Below, piece by piece: positions 1-8,800 of a DNA stretch of 64,000 nucleotides. The stretch's first letter is position 1; the number at the start of each line of letters is the position of its first letter. The DNA comes from Peptoniphilus harei. GTDB lineage: Bacteria; Bacillota; Clostridia; Tissierellales; Peptoniphilaceae. Under the pieces are notes generated by a model, which was not told the DNA's origin, did no database searches, and was given only the letters and a program-made list of their open reading frames with translations. Where the stretch lies: contig NZ_UATM01000032.1 in the NCBI RefSeq assembly GCF_900454685.1, positions 744,001-808,000 on the forward strand, read 5' to 3'. The position numbers were made by a program, and so were the translations under genes.

Positions 1-1
1 A

Positions 2-3000
2 AAGAAAGATGACGGAACAGATACGATAATTGCAAAAGCAGTATCCGATGAAAATGGTAATGTAGTATTTGTTGACGAAAACAATAAACCTATCAAGCTA
101 CAAGTTGGTAATTACCTATTAACAGAAACTAAGTCGCCAGCTGGTTACAAAAAACCTGCAGCACCTTGGAAACTACAAGTAGTAGAAGAAAGAGGACAAC
201 TTGTTATTAAAGAAAGTGGTCCAAAACACACATCTACTTCATATCTATCATCTGAAGGGGCAAAGGCAGGAGATAATACTAGTTCAACTGATGCAATTAA
301 ATATAAGTCAATAATTAAAAATATTGACCCTGTTAATAAGACTTTCGTCCAAAGAATCTATATAGATACTAGAGGATACAAAGGTGCTGACAAGATAAAC
401 GTCCAAATAACTCCTACAACAAAGAGAGAAGAAATTGATACACCTTCACAACCTCCAAAGACAACAAGTGGTGGTGTAAAGACTGCTTATAGGACAACTT
501 ATAAAGTTGCAAACCCAGCAGACAACTTAACCCCTGATGATGTTCTAAAAGATTATGACTTAAGAAAATCCAATGTATCAGTTGTTAACACTGCAAGGTG
601 GAGACCATTTGACTGGGGCTTTGACGAAGACCAAATCAACCTATCAAATGATGGAGTTTACTTCATAGATATTGAAGGATTCTACGACGACAACATAGTT
701 GACCTAAAGGAAATAGAACTTAAGGTAGACTTCTATGCAGGAGAATGGGTATTTGCTCAAAGAACTTATAAAAATGGAAAATTAGGTTGGAAGGTTGATA
801 AGGACATTGGAAACACAGGCGGTCTCCAAACTAAGAGAGACGCAGCTTACCAACAAGGTATGGAAGCCCTATACGCTTATTATTCAAGTATTTATGGAGA
901 AGCAGAAGCTAAGAAATGGTTCTATGGTAATTCTGACGAGCAAAAATATGATGTTTGGTTAAGAAAAGGTGCCACAATAGCAGGTAATTATTACGATGCA
1001 GGCCGCATTGTACTAGCATCAAATGTTGATAACTCAAATATCAAAAATGCCACACCAATCCAAACTTCATATACTAAGGCGAATATTAAAGACTTGTATT
1101 CTTCAGATAGTATAAAGACAATTCCTCAAGATGGAATGACAATAACTAACGAAGATGAAACTTATAATATTACTTTCTCTAAGCACGCCAAACTAAAAAC
1201 AGATGGAACAGAAGAAGACTACAATAACAACAGACTTGAAGGTGCTGTATTTAAGCTACAAAAGAGAGAAGGTTCCTTCTGGTATGATCTAGATGAATCT
1301 TATGTAGCATCAGCCTTCAATGGTTACTTTGGATTTAGAAGACTAGAACCAGGTCGTTACAGACTATTAGAAGTAACACCACCAATAGGCTACAAGCCAA
1401 TTGAAGGAGAACTTCTACAATTTACAATCAAACAAATTGATACAAGGTCTGGAAAAATCATAAATCCAAAGACTAAAAAGGAAGTAGCGTTAACTGAATT
1501 AACAATAATAGACCCATACAATGAAGAAAAAATAGAACTTAATAATGCTAAGGCTAAGATAAAAGGCGATCCAGATAATAAAGTCTATAATTTTAGCGAA
1601 TTAGTAAATACAGATAAGTTCAACATGGATACTTGTATGATTCTAAGTGAAGTTAAAGATAAAGATGGAAATCCAAAGGAAATACCACTAAAGACTGCAA
1701 ACTTTATAGACCCAGAATCAAATGAACCAATGGGTAGAATTATTGCAGGTGCCCAAGGTTATATAACCCTAGAATACAAAGAAGGCGGTTATGTAGCAGA
1801 ATATGGTAAAGCAGGATCATCAGGTGGTTCACTAGTTGACTATGTAACAGCAGCAACAGCTAAGAACATGGGTAAGATATTGAACGAAAAACCTGGTAAA
1901 GGTAAAGTCACTATCAAAAAAATTGACGAAAACGGAAATGCTTTAGGAGCAACTGCAGATGCTAGTGGAGAATTGACAGTTGGAGCTAAATTCCAAGCTA
2001 TCAGGACTAGTGGTAAGAAGGATAAAGACGGAAATCCTGTAAAAGATGCAGTTTATGAAGGTACTGTAAATGAAAAGGGTGTACTTGTAATAGACGGTCT
2101 TCCAGTTGGTAACTACGAACTAAGAGAAGTAGAAAATCCATCTGGTCATATCAACACTGGCCAAGTATGGCACTTCACAGTTGGTGGTAAGGACCTAGAC
2201 CCATATTCTGGAGACATAGCAAGGACAGGTCAAAACTTAACAGATAATATTACTCTAAGCAAATCTGAACTTAAAGTTGTTAGACCAGACCCAGATGATG
2301 CAAAAGTAACATCATCAGAAGGAAATAGTGTAGTCAGACCTCACGTTGGACAAAGTTTGGAATTTGATAACGAATTTAAACTTGATCCAAATATTGAGAT
2401 AAAACCTGGAGACTACTTCGTACTAAAACTATCTGACAATATGGACCTTGTAGGTATTAGAACAGATGAGGTAGGAAACATGGACCTCTTTGCAGACGGT
2501 GTCGGTACAATAGCCAAGGCAGACTATGACAAAGAAGCAGGAACAATAACTTACACATTCACAAAATATGCTGAGCAATATAAGTTATTGAGCTTTGAAA
2601 ACAAGATTACCGCTCATATAACATTGGATAAGGTTAAGACATCAGGAAATCAATATGTTGGAGTAGGACTTGGAAATAATAAGGACAACTATAAAAATAT
2701 AGAAGTAAAATATGTTGTCGATACAATTGAAAGAACAGATTACACTAACTATATTAATATGGCATCTAAGCTTTACCATTACAATCCAAAAACAGGTGAG
2801 TTCGTCCATTACTTCTATGTAAATAGAGATGGAAAGTACAACGGTAAAGATTTATACTTCAAATACACACCAAGTATAGATGTAAAAGACTTACAATTCA
2901 CTTATTATAAACTAAGGGATAATAGTGATTATGCAATAGCTCAAAGTATGCCAGAGTCTTTCGCAGTTAATGAAGACAGTCCAAACTTAAGAAGAGTTGG

Positions 3001-4699
3001 CGGTATGCCACCAACTGATATAAGGGCTAATGAATCAACAAAAGAACAGCAAATAGGAAAACTAGACCCATATGGTCCAATGATTATTAAAGTTACAGGT
3101 ACTATGAATACTGAAAATCTATTATCTTATAATGGTATATCAGACATATACAATTACAATACTTTCTATAGTTATCAATATGGAAGATATATTACAGAGA
3201 AGTATCCAGGTGTATCTAGAACAGATTGGATTTTCGAATTCAAAAATGCAAATACAGCTTCTGCTGACTTAACTATCCAAGCAGTTAACCCATCTAATAG
3301 GATTCAGTTCAAGAAAGTTGACCCATATGGTCAATTAATTAAAGATAAAGATGGAAAGCTATTAACAGCATCCTTCTCCCTATTCAAGAATGGTGGTACA
3401 GTAGAAAAGCCAAACGATACTTGGACTCCTAAAGGAAATGCAAAATTTATTGACAAGGACGGAATTGTTCTTTACGAAAAACTTGAAGAGGGCTACTACA
3501 AGCTAGTAGAATCAAAAGCACCTGAAGGTTATATAAAACCAACAAAAGCAGTTGCCTACTTTAAAGTAGATAGTTCTGGAAAGATTTATCACAAAGTAAC
3601 TGTTCCAACTCCAGATGGCAAGGGTACTGAAGAAATCTTCCAACCAGTTGACGGAACTATTCCAATCAACATTGTAAACAACAAACCATTCGAATTTGAA
3701 AAAGTAGATGGCGACGATAAATCTAAGAAGCTTAATGGTGCAGTATTCAAAGTTCTTTATAAAGAATCAAAAGATGGAAAATACACTGATTACAAAGTAG
3801 CCAATGCACAAGGCAAGAAGGAAACTATGAAAGTAACTTCTGGTGAAAATGGTAAATTTAGTCTAAACCTAACTAAAGACGGTTACTACGCACTTGAAGA
3901 GACTAAAGCTCCAGATGGCTATGGTAAATTCCCTGGATATATCAAGGAATTTAAGCTAGAAAATGGAAAACTTCAAGTTTTTGAAAAAGACCCATTAAAG
4001 GCAAGCAAGACTATTGGTGCAAATGGCATGATAACAAGTGAAATCCTTGAAGTGGATAAGGACAAGGGAACATTTAAGCAAAGACTTGTTATAAATCCAG
4101 GCAACAGTAAATGGACCTTTGACGAATATGATTCACACCTTAGACTTTTTGTAGAAGGTTGGAATGTTCAAGAAACTAATACTTCTAAACTTATTAAAGT
4201 AGCGGTTCTTGATAAGGATAAAACTATTAACGACTTGAAAGATGCTGACTTTAAGACAGTTACTCCAACTAATTACACTGTAACATCAACTACTAATCCA
4301 CTTAAATACTCAATAAGAGAGATGTATGGAAGAACTAACTACACAAGAGATCAAGAAGGTAGAAGCAATTTATCTACAGATAAAACTCTAGTAGTAGAAT
4401 TTACTGGAAAACTTAAAGAAAATGCAACAAGTCCAGTAAATCCAAAATCTGATGTATATATCAATGCTTTTGGTACAATGATTGACGAAGTAACAAATAG
4501 GCTTGATATAACGAACATATCAAGCAATGAAGGATCTTATATTGATTCTAAATCACCTATCCAAGTGGAAAACCGTAAGGCGGAATATCCTCTTACTGGT
4601 GGTAGGGGTACGTTGATATTTACTCTTGCTGGGCTTGTGCTTATGAGTGCGGCGGCTTATGTTTACAGCAGGAAGAGGGGTGTTTCTTATGATGAATAG
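2..4699 (+). CDS. Giant SpaA/Cna-B repeat surface adhesin with sortase signal (5' end outside window)
   Basis: The frame is open from base 2 to the stop at 4699 (1565 residues), so the gene starts before the window; the ATG at 860 is internal. Beta-rich SpaA/Cna-B-like modules recur. Their E-box-like ends read LLTETKSPAGY (near base 120), RLLEVTPPIGY (near 1365), ELREVENPSGH (near 2120), KLVESKAPEGY (near 3500) and ALEETKAPDGY (near 3890). In this family the E-box Glu helps form intramolecular Lys-Asn isopeptide bonds. The C-terminus has YPLTGG (near 4585), a hydrophobic segment and a basic tail (SRKR), which is a cell-wall sorting signal with Tyr in place of the usual first Leu. With the pilin and sortase genes downstream, it is best read as a large adhesin or pilus-tip protein attached to the wall or a pilus. 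Ligand unknown. Confidence 0.88.
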   Translation, partial: KKDDGTDTIIAKAVSDENGNVVFVDENNKPIKLQVGNYLLTETKSPAGYKKPAAPWKLQVVEERGQLVIKESGPKHTSTSYLSSEGAKAGDNTSSTDAIKYKSIIKNIDPVNKTFVQRIYIDTRGYKGADKINVQITPTTKREEIDTPSQPPKTTSGGVKTAYRTTYKVANPADNLTPDDVLKDYDLRKSNVSVVNTARWRPFDWGFDEDQINLSNDGVYFIDIEGFYDDNIVDLKEIELKVDFYAGEWVFAQRTYKNGKLGWKVDKDIGNTGGLQTKRDAAYQQGMEALYAYYSSIYGEAEAKKWFYGNSDEQKYDVWLRKGATIAGNYYDAGRIVLASNVDNSNIKNATPIQTSYTKANIKDLYSSDSIKTIPQDGMTITNEDETYNITFSKHAKLKTDGTEEDYNNNRLEGAVFKLQKREGSFWYDLDESYVASAFNGYFGFRRLEPGRYRLLEVTPPIGYKPIEGELLQFTIKQIDTRSGKIINPKTKKEVALTELTIIDPYNEEKIELNNAKAKIKGDPDNKVYNFSELVNTDKFNMDTCMILSEVKDKDGNPKEIPLKTANFIDPESNEPMGRIIAGAQGYITLEYKEGGYVAEYGKAGSSGGSLVDYVTAATAKNMGKILNEKPGKGKVTIKKIDENGNALGATADASGELTVGAKFQAIRTSGKKDKDGNPVKDAVYEGTVNEKGVLVIDGLPVGNYELREVENPSGHINTGQVWHFTVGGKDLDPYSGDIARTGQNLTDNITLSKSELKVVRPDPDDAKVTSSEGNSVVRPHVGQSLEFDNEFKLDPNIEIKPGDYFVLKLSDNMDLVGIRTDEVGNMDLFADGVGTIAKADYDKEAGTITYTFTKYAEQYKLLSFENKITAHITLDKVKTSGNQYVGVGLGNNKDNYKNIEVKYVVDTIERTDYTNYINMASKLYHYNPKTGEFVHYFYVNRDGKYNGKDLYFKYTPSIDVKDLQFTYYKLRDNSDYAIAQSMPESFAVNEDSPNLRRVGGMPPTDIRANESTKEQQIGKLDPYGPMIIKVTGTMNTENLLSYNGISDIYNYNTFYSYQYGRYITEKYPGVSRTDWIFEFKNANTASADLTIQAVNPSNRIQFKKVDPYGQLIKDKDGKLLTASFSLFKNGGTVEKPNDTWTPKGNAKFIDKDGIVLYEKLEEGYYKLVESKAPEGYIKPTKAVAYFKVDSSGKIYHKVTVPTPDGKGTEEIFQPVDGTIPINIVNNKPFEFEKVDGDDKSKKLNGAVFKVLYKESKDGKYTDYKVANAQGKKETMKVTSGENGKFSLNLTKDGYYALEETKAPDGYGKFPGYIKEFKLENGKLQVFEKDPLKASKTIGANGMITSEILEVDKDKGTFKQRLVINPGNSKWTFDEYDSHLRLFVEGWNVQETNTSKLIKVAVLDKDKTINDLKDADFKTVTPTNYTVTSTTNPLKYSIREMYGRTNYTRDQEGRSNLSTDKTLVVEFTGKLKENATSPVNPKSDVYINAFGTMIDEVTNRLDITNISSNEGSYIDSKSPIQVENRKAEYPLTGGRGTLIFTLAGLVLMSAAAYVYSRKRGVSYDE

Positions 4700-4914
4700 T
4701 TATAGGGACACCAGGAAAAGTCTTCTTATGATGAATAGTTATAGGGACAAGAAGAAAAGTCCTCTTATGGCGAGTAGTTTTAAGGATGCCAGATCTAATC
4801 TTCTAAGGCTGAAATTTTATAGAAAATGTAAGGCGGAAACTTTTGTGACAGGGGGCCTCGTGGCCGACGAGAGAAGGTGGTTGTCCTATGATTAATAGTA
4901 TTAAGGACAAGAAG
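4685..4914 (+). repeat. Degenerate 39-bp tandem repeats spanning the adhesin stop codon
   Basis: Three consecutive 39-bp units begin at 4685, 4724 and 4763, each starting near TCTTATGATGAATAG; a fourth, divergent relative lies at about 4884-4914. The first unit contains the last codons and stop of the adhesin, so the array looks like repeated duplication of the gene's 3' end. A reading frame from 4647 to 4895 crosses the array but has no good ribosome site and its protein is only repeat sequence, so it is not called a gene. Confidence 0.7.
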
Positions 4915-4966
4915 AGGCACCCTCCGTAAAGTACTTGTGAAAAGTGCAAGTCAAAATCAATGTTAA

Positions 4967-5045
4967 ATGAATAGAGAGTGGTGGAGGGAAGTCCGGTGGT
5001 CCACCCTCATAGATGAAAGGGCCACGCACCCACTCTCTCATTCAT
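4967..5045. other. GC-rich structured element, possible RNA structure
   Basis: An outer stem pairs ATGAAT and GAGAGTGG (4967-4981) with CCACTCTC and ATTCAT (ending 5045). An inner stem pairs GTGGTCC with GGGCCAC. The element is much richer in G and C than the flanks and has no T-tract, so it is not an ordinary terminator. The 5' half carries AGGGAAGTCCGGTG, reminiscent of a box in cobalamin riboswitches, but the other conserved blocks were not found and the next gene has no evident link to cobalamin. Function unknown. Confidence 0.45.
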
Positions 5046-5080
5046 AATCATCTAATATTCAAAGAATAAAGTGATGGTTT

Positions 5081-5806
5081 ATGAAAGAAAGAGAATCAAT
5101 CAAAAATAATACAGTTGAAAAAGCAAATTATAATGAAAAGTACAAGAAAATTATTAATTTTATAATAAATTGCAGAATTTTTATATTTTTAACAAAGATA
5201 TTAACAGCAATCAATGAACTTAACACTGGAGTTCCTTGCAAATTAGCTCATGACAAAGTGAAGGATTTAAAATATTACGACACGGATGAAATTTTAGAAT
5301 ATGTAACTGTAAATTACACGGATAGTAAAAATTTTAAAAACATTAATAAAGAAAAACTAGTAGAAGACTTAATATCATTCAAAACATATAAGGTTGACAT
5401 TGAAGTAAGTTCGCAGAGTGTAGATCGCATTACTGGTTTTCTGTCAATTCTAGCAACAAGTGTTTCTATAATATTAGCCTATCTTCTTGCTGCACTTGAA
5501 CATTCAACAGGGCAAGATTCGGGTTTTATAGTCAGAAATATAATTTTTCTTATTTTAATAATTATATTAATAGTTTTATTTTACTCTCCTGTAGTTGTAA
5601 GTATTTTTTTGAGAAACTCGAAACATAATAAGTTAAAGGTTATAAATCATGCTATTTATATTCTTGAAGCTATTAAGGAAGACATAGTTGAAGTTCCTGA
5701 AACTAGAAACTTCGATGTTAATGTTGACTATTTAATTGACAAAAAATCTGAAACTAGAGATTATGCTATTAAAGTTACAGAAATTTTAGATAATAAAAGT
5801 AAATGA
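5081..5806 (+). CDS. Hypothetical protein with two membrane segments
   Basis: A 241-residue protein of no family I recognise. It has a Lys/Asn-rich cytosolic-looking N-terminal half, two hydrophobic segments at about residues 116-138 and 151-176, and a polar C-terminal tail of about 65 residues. There is no signal peptide, lipobox or sorting signal. The ribosome site is weak (GTGATGG before the ATG). It lies between the large adhesin and the pilin operon and after the structured element at 4967-5045, but no pilus role can be claimed from sequence. Confidence 0.65.
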   Translation: MKERESIKNNTVEKANYNEKYKKIINFIINCRIFIFLTKILTAINELNTGVPCKLAHDKVKDLKYYDTDEILEYVTVNYTDSKNFKNINKEKLVEDLISFKTYKVDIEVSSQSVDRITGFLSILATSVSIILAYLLAALEHSTGQDSGFIVRNIIFLILIIILIVLFYSPVVVSIFLRNSKHNKLKVINHAIYILEAIKEDIVEVPETRNFDVNVDYLIDKKSETRDYAIKVTEILDNKSK

Positions 5807-5968
5807 TTTATTGACTTAAATCAGTTTAGAACCTTTTAATTTAATAAGACAATTATAGTTTGTATATGATTAAGTGAATGATTTTGAACTCGTATTTAAT
5901 TAGAGATTGAATTACAAAAAAGAGTGCAGTTTTTAATTGAGATACAGTTTAGAAACCGGGAGGTTAAA

Positions 5969-6406
5969 ATGAAAATTAAAAGTGATATAAGAAAAGGTCT
6001 TAAAATTAATAAAGATGAATATTTATATGATTATATGAATGAAAAGAAATACTCTTTAAGTAAACAGGATTATAATGGAGATGAGCCAAAACCGGTGGAT
6101 GAAACAATTGACCTTGAATATCTTGTCGAACAAGTTCAATGTGCTTACTTAGATAAAGCAGAGTATGAAATGGCGGGTTTGATAAACGATTTAAATCAAT
6201 ACAAAACAATAAAATATGATTTAGAACAAAAAATAAAGAAGAATAATTTATCAAATGATGATGAAATAAATAACAGACTTAGAACCATTGTTATTTTGAT
6301 TCAAATACTTGAGTCTCTTAAAGAAGAGGCTTATATGCAAGCTATTGCAAAAACTATAAAAGATGAGATAGTTAAGCACATAGAAATTGAAGATTTAAAA
6401 AGATAA
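5969..6406 (+). CDS. Small hypothetical helical protein
   Basis: A 145-residue soluble protein of no recognised family. The ATG at 5969 is chosen over one at 5924 because GGGAGG sits six bases upstream. The protein is rich in Lys, Glu and Asp and predicted mostly helical: residues about 45-140 contain leucine/isoleucine spacing typical of short coiled coils. No signal peptide or membrane segment. Followed about 60 bases later by a hairpin at 6466 and then the major pilin, so it may be co-transcribed with, or be upstream of, the pilus operon. Confidence 0.65.
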   Translation: MKIKSDIRKGLKINKDEYLYDYMNEKKYSLSKQDYNGDEPKPVDETIDLEYLVEQVQCAYLDKAEYEMAGLINDLNQYKTIKYDLEQKIKKNNLSNDDEINNRLRTIVILIQILESLKEEAYMQAIAKTIKDEIVKHIEIEDLKR

Positions 6407-6444
6407 AAAGTCATCAGATAATATAGTAAAGTAAGACTGATTTT

Positions 6445-6488
6445 TATAATCAAATTAAAGGTAATAATTTGCGGAAGCAAATTTTTAT
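6445..6488 (+). promoter_or_regulatory. Possible pilin promoter -10 with attenuator-like hairpin
   Basis: TATAAT occurs at 6445-6450 without a clear -35 box. It is followed by the hairpin AATTTGC-GGAA-GCAAATT (6466-6483) and a short T-run. The hairpin lies about 30 bases before the pilin ATG. It could end transcription from the small gene upstream or act as an attenuator in the pilin leader. Confidence 0.35.
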
Positions 6489-6516
6489 AAAAAATTAATA
6501 ACAAAGGAGTTATATT

Positions 6517-8691
6517 ATGAACAAAAAGAAAATTTTATCACTAATCATGGCATTAGTGATGCTAGTGGGAGTATTTTCTCCACTAACAGCACTAGCAGCT
6601 GGCGGAACGACAAATCTTAAAATTCACAAAGTTGAACTTGACGATTTTGATGGCGTTACAGAAAAAGATCACAAGGGACAAGAATTGACTTTAGAACAAC
6701 TTGGTGGAGAAGACTATTTCAATGGTAAAAACCCTAAATGGTTACAAGGTGTTAAATTCACTTATTGGAAAGTTACTACAGAACAATTAGCAGAAATTGA
6801 AAAGACTAATCCAAAAACTGTTGATCAAATGCAAGCTTTAATTGACGCAGAAGATAGTAAACTTTCTGGATTAGAAGGAACTGAAACTGCAGCTACAGAT
6901 GAAAATGGTCTAGTTACTCTTTCTAATTTAGCAGATGGAACATATTATTTTGTAGAATCTGAAACACCAGAAAATCACACTGGTGCTATGGCTGTACCAT
7001 TTAAGATAACACTACCTATTTATGATGATAATGGTGCAAAAATGGATGATGTTAATATTTATCCAAAGAATACAACTGATGAAAAAGATACAACTAAGGA
7101 ACTAGACAAAGAAGCAAATGAAAATGAAACTCATAATGTTACAATTACTCAAAATGGAAAAGATGAGGTTTACACATTAGATAAAGGTGCAAAGGTACCT
7201 TATATTGTTAAGACTCCAATTCCTGCTGGTTCAAAAGAAATCATGCTAGCATGGTCAGATAGAATGAGTGAAGGACTAACTTATAATGAAGATGTTGTTT
7301 TAAGTGCAACTTATGGAGATAAAAATACAGACTTAGGACTAACAACTGATGATTATAAAGTTGAAAACTCTGATAATGGTTTTGTATTAAAACTTACTGA
7401 TTCAGGTATTAAAAAAGTATTAGAAAAAACACTTAACAAAGGCGATGGCGTAAAGCTTATTGATGGAAAAACTGTATATAATAAAGTAGCTGACGAAGCA
7501 GCACAAAAAGTTGAATTTACTCTAAAATATTCAGCAACTCTTAATGGTTTAACTGGACCAGTAGACCCAGAAACCAACACTGTTTCTTTCCACTATGGAA
7601 ATAAACCAGGATACACTCCACAACCAGGAGATAAAAACCCAATTCCAGAAAAAGATAAAACTGAAATCAAAGTAGACAAATCATTTGTTGGTGGAGATGG
7701 TACTGGTACAGAAACATGGCCAGAAAATATGACTATCACTCTTAAACTTGAAAAATGGGATCCTGAAACAAATAAATGGGAAGAAGTAGCAGGTAAAGCA
7801 TTAACATTAGATTCAACTAACACTTCTGGAAAATTTGAAGGTCTAGATAAAAATGAAAAATATAGAGTTGTGGAACAAGAAGTAAAAGGTTGGGTACCTA
7901 ACTATTCACATGATGAAAATGGTGATTTAGTAATCAAGAATAAGAAAAACCCTAACCCTAATCCAATTACTCCACCAGAAGTAACAGTAACATCTGGAGG
8001 ATACAGATTTGTTAAGACTGATGACAACAATACAGATATTAATCGTCTAGTTGGTGGTAAATTCTTAATTGCTAATAATGATGGTAAATATCTATACTAC
8101 AAGACAGCTGAACAAGCAGATGCTGATCAAACTGCTCTAAAGACTGCAGAAGAAGCTTTACAAACACTTGTAGATGAATATAATGCTTTAAGTGCTGAAG
8201 AACAAAAAGGTCAAACTGGAACAGATAAGAAAGCAGCAATTGATAAAAAAGCAACAGAAATCGCAGGATTAAAGAAAAAAGCTTCTATTCAATATGAATG
8301 GAAAGATGGATTTGGAACAAAAGATAAGCTTAATGATAATCTAGTTGTATTAACTCCAAACAGTGAAGGTTACATGGAAATAACTGGACTAGATTTTGGA
8401 GATTATAACTTACACGAAATTGTAGCACCAGAAGGATATGCAATTCCTGCTGATGGACAAAAATTCCCATTCACTGTTAATAAAGATTCTTACAATAATT
8501 TAACTTTAACAGGGGAAAATTCTACAATTGATTCAACAACAACTGATACAACTCAAGCTCAAAGATTAGTCAACAAGAAAGTAACTATCCCACAAACTGG
8601 TGGTATGGGTACTGTATTATTCACAATCGTTGGTATTTCTCTAATGGCTGGCGCTGTTGTTGCTATGAAGAGAAATAGAGAAGAAGCTTAA
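6517..8691 (+). CDS. Major pilin backbone subunit (SpaA-type, sortase-polymerised)
   Basis: A 724-residue precursor with a signal peptide (residues 1-28, ending ALAA) and an excellent ribosome site (AAAGGAG). The N-terminal domain ends in a classic pilin motif, DVNIYPKN, whose Lys184 is the expected acceptor for sortase-catalysed polymerisation. A middle fimbrial isopeptide (D2-like) region follows at about 195-365, then Cna-B-like modules. An E-box-like NLHEIVAPEGY is near residue 635. The C-terminus has IPQTGG, a hydrophobic helix and KRNREE. An Ala/Glu/Lys-rich helical insertion (about 530-585) interrupts the last module. The YPK motif makes this the pilus shaft. The three sortases downstream are the likely polymerases. 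Confidence 0.93.
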   Translation: MNKKKILSLIMALVMLVGVFSPLTALAAGGTTNLKIHKVELDDFDGVTEKDHKGQELTLEQLGGEDYFNGKNPKWLQGVKFTYWKVTTEQLAEIEKTNPKTVDQMQALIDAEDSKLSGLEGTETAATDENGLVTLSNLADGTYYFVESETPENHTGAMAVPFKITLPIYDDNGAKMDDVNIYPKNTTDEKDTTKELDKEANENETHNVTITQNGKDEVYTLDKGAKVPYIVKTPIPAGSKEIMLAWSDRMSEGLTYNEDVVLSATYGDKNTDLGLTTDDYKVENSDNGFVLKLTDSGIKKVLEKTLNKGDGVKLIDGKTVYNKVADEAAQKVEFTLKYSATLNGLTGPVDPETNTVSFHYGNKPGYTPQPGDKNPIPEKDKTEIKVDKSFVGGDGTGTETWPENMTITLKLEKWDPETNKWEEVAGKALTLDSTNTSGKFEGLDKNEKYRVVEQEVKGWVPNYSHDENGDLVIKNKKNPNPNPITPPEVTVTSGGYRFVKTDDNNTDINRLVGGKFLIANNDGKYLYYKTAEQADADQTALKTAEEALQTLVDEYNALSAEEQKGQTGTDKKAAIDKKATEIAGLKKKASIQYEWKDGFGTKDKLNDNLVVLTPNSEGYMEITGLDFGDYNLHEIVAPEGYAIPADGQKFPFTVNKDSYNNLTLTGENSTIDSTTTDTTQAQRLVNKKVTIPQTGGMGTVLFTIVGISLMAGAVVAMKRNREEA

Positions 8692-8800
8692 TTTAATTAA
8701 GTAAGATATTTTGAGATACTTTTCTCAAAGAGGTTTAATTATTTAAATCTAATGGGAGGGGGGAACCCCTTCCTCTACATATTATGATAGAGGGGTAGAG
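8692..8800 (+). promoter_or_regulatory. Structured intercistronic leader before the ancillary pilin
   Basis: Contains the hairpin TTGAGA/TCTCAA (8711-8728), the G/C-rich GGGG-AA-CCCC, and CCTCTA (8772-8777) that can pair with TAGAGG (8788-8793); alternatively CTCTAC (8773-8778) pairs with GTAGAG (8795-8800). Either pairing hides the GAGGGG ribosome site of the next gene. This could lower translation of the ancillary pilin relative to the shaft pilin. Confidence 0.4.

Noticed and set aside
860..4699. Adhesin start at base 860
   Set aside because: The same frame is open back to base 2 with matching domain sequence, so the ATG at 860 is internal.
4647..4895. 82-residue reading frame after the adhesin
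   Set aside because: It begins inside the adhesin coding sequence and its protein is only the translation of the 39-bp repeats; no ribosome site and no family.
4967..5045. Cobalamin riboswitch
   Set aside because: Only one box is partly similar; the other conserved blocks are missing and no cobalamin gene follows.
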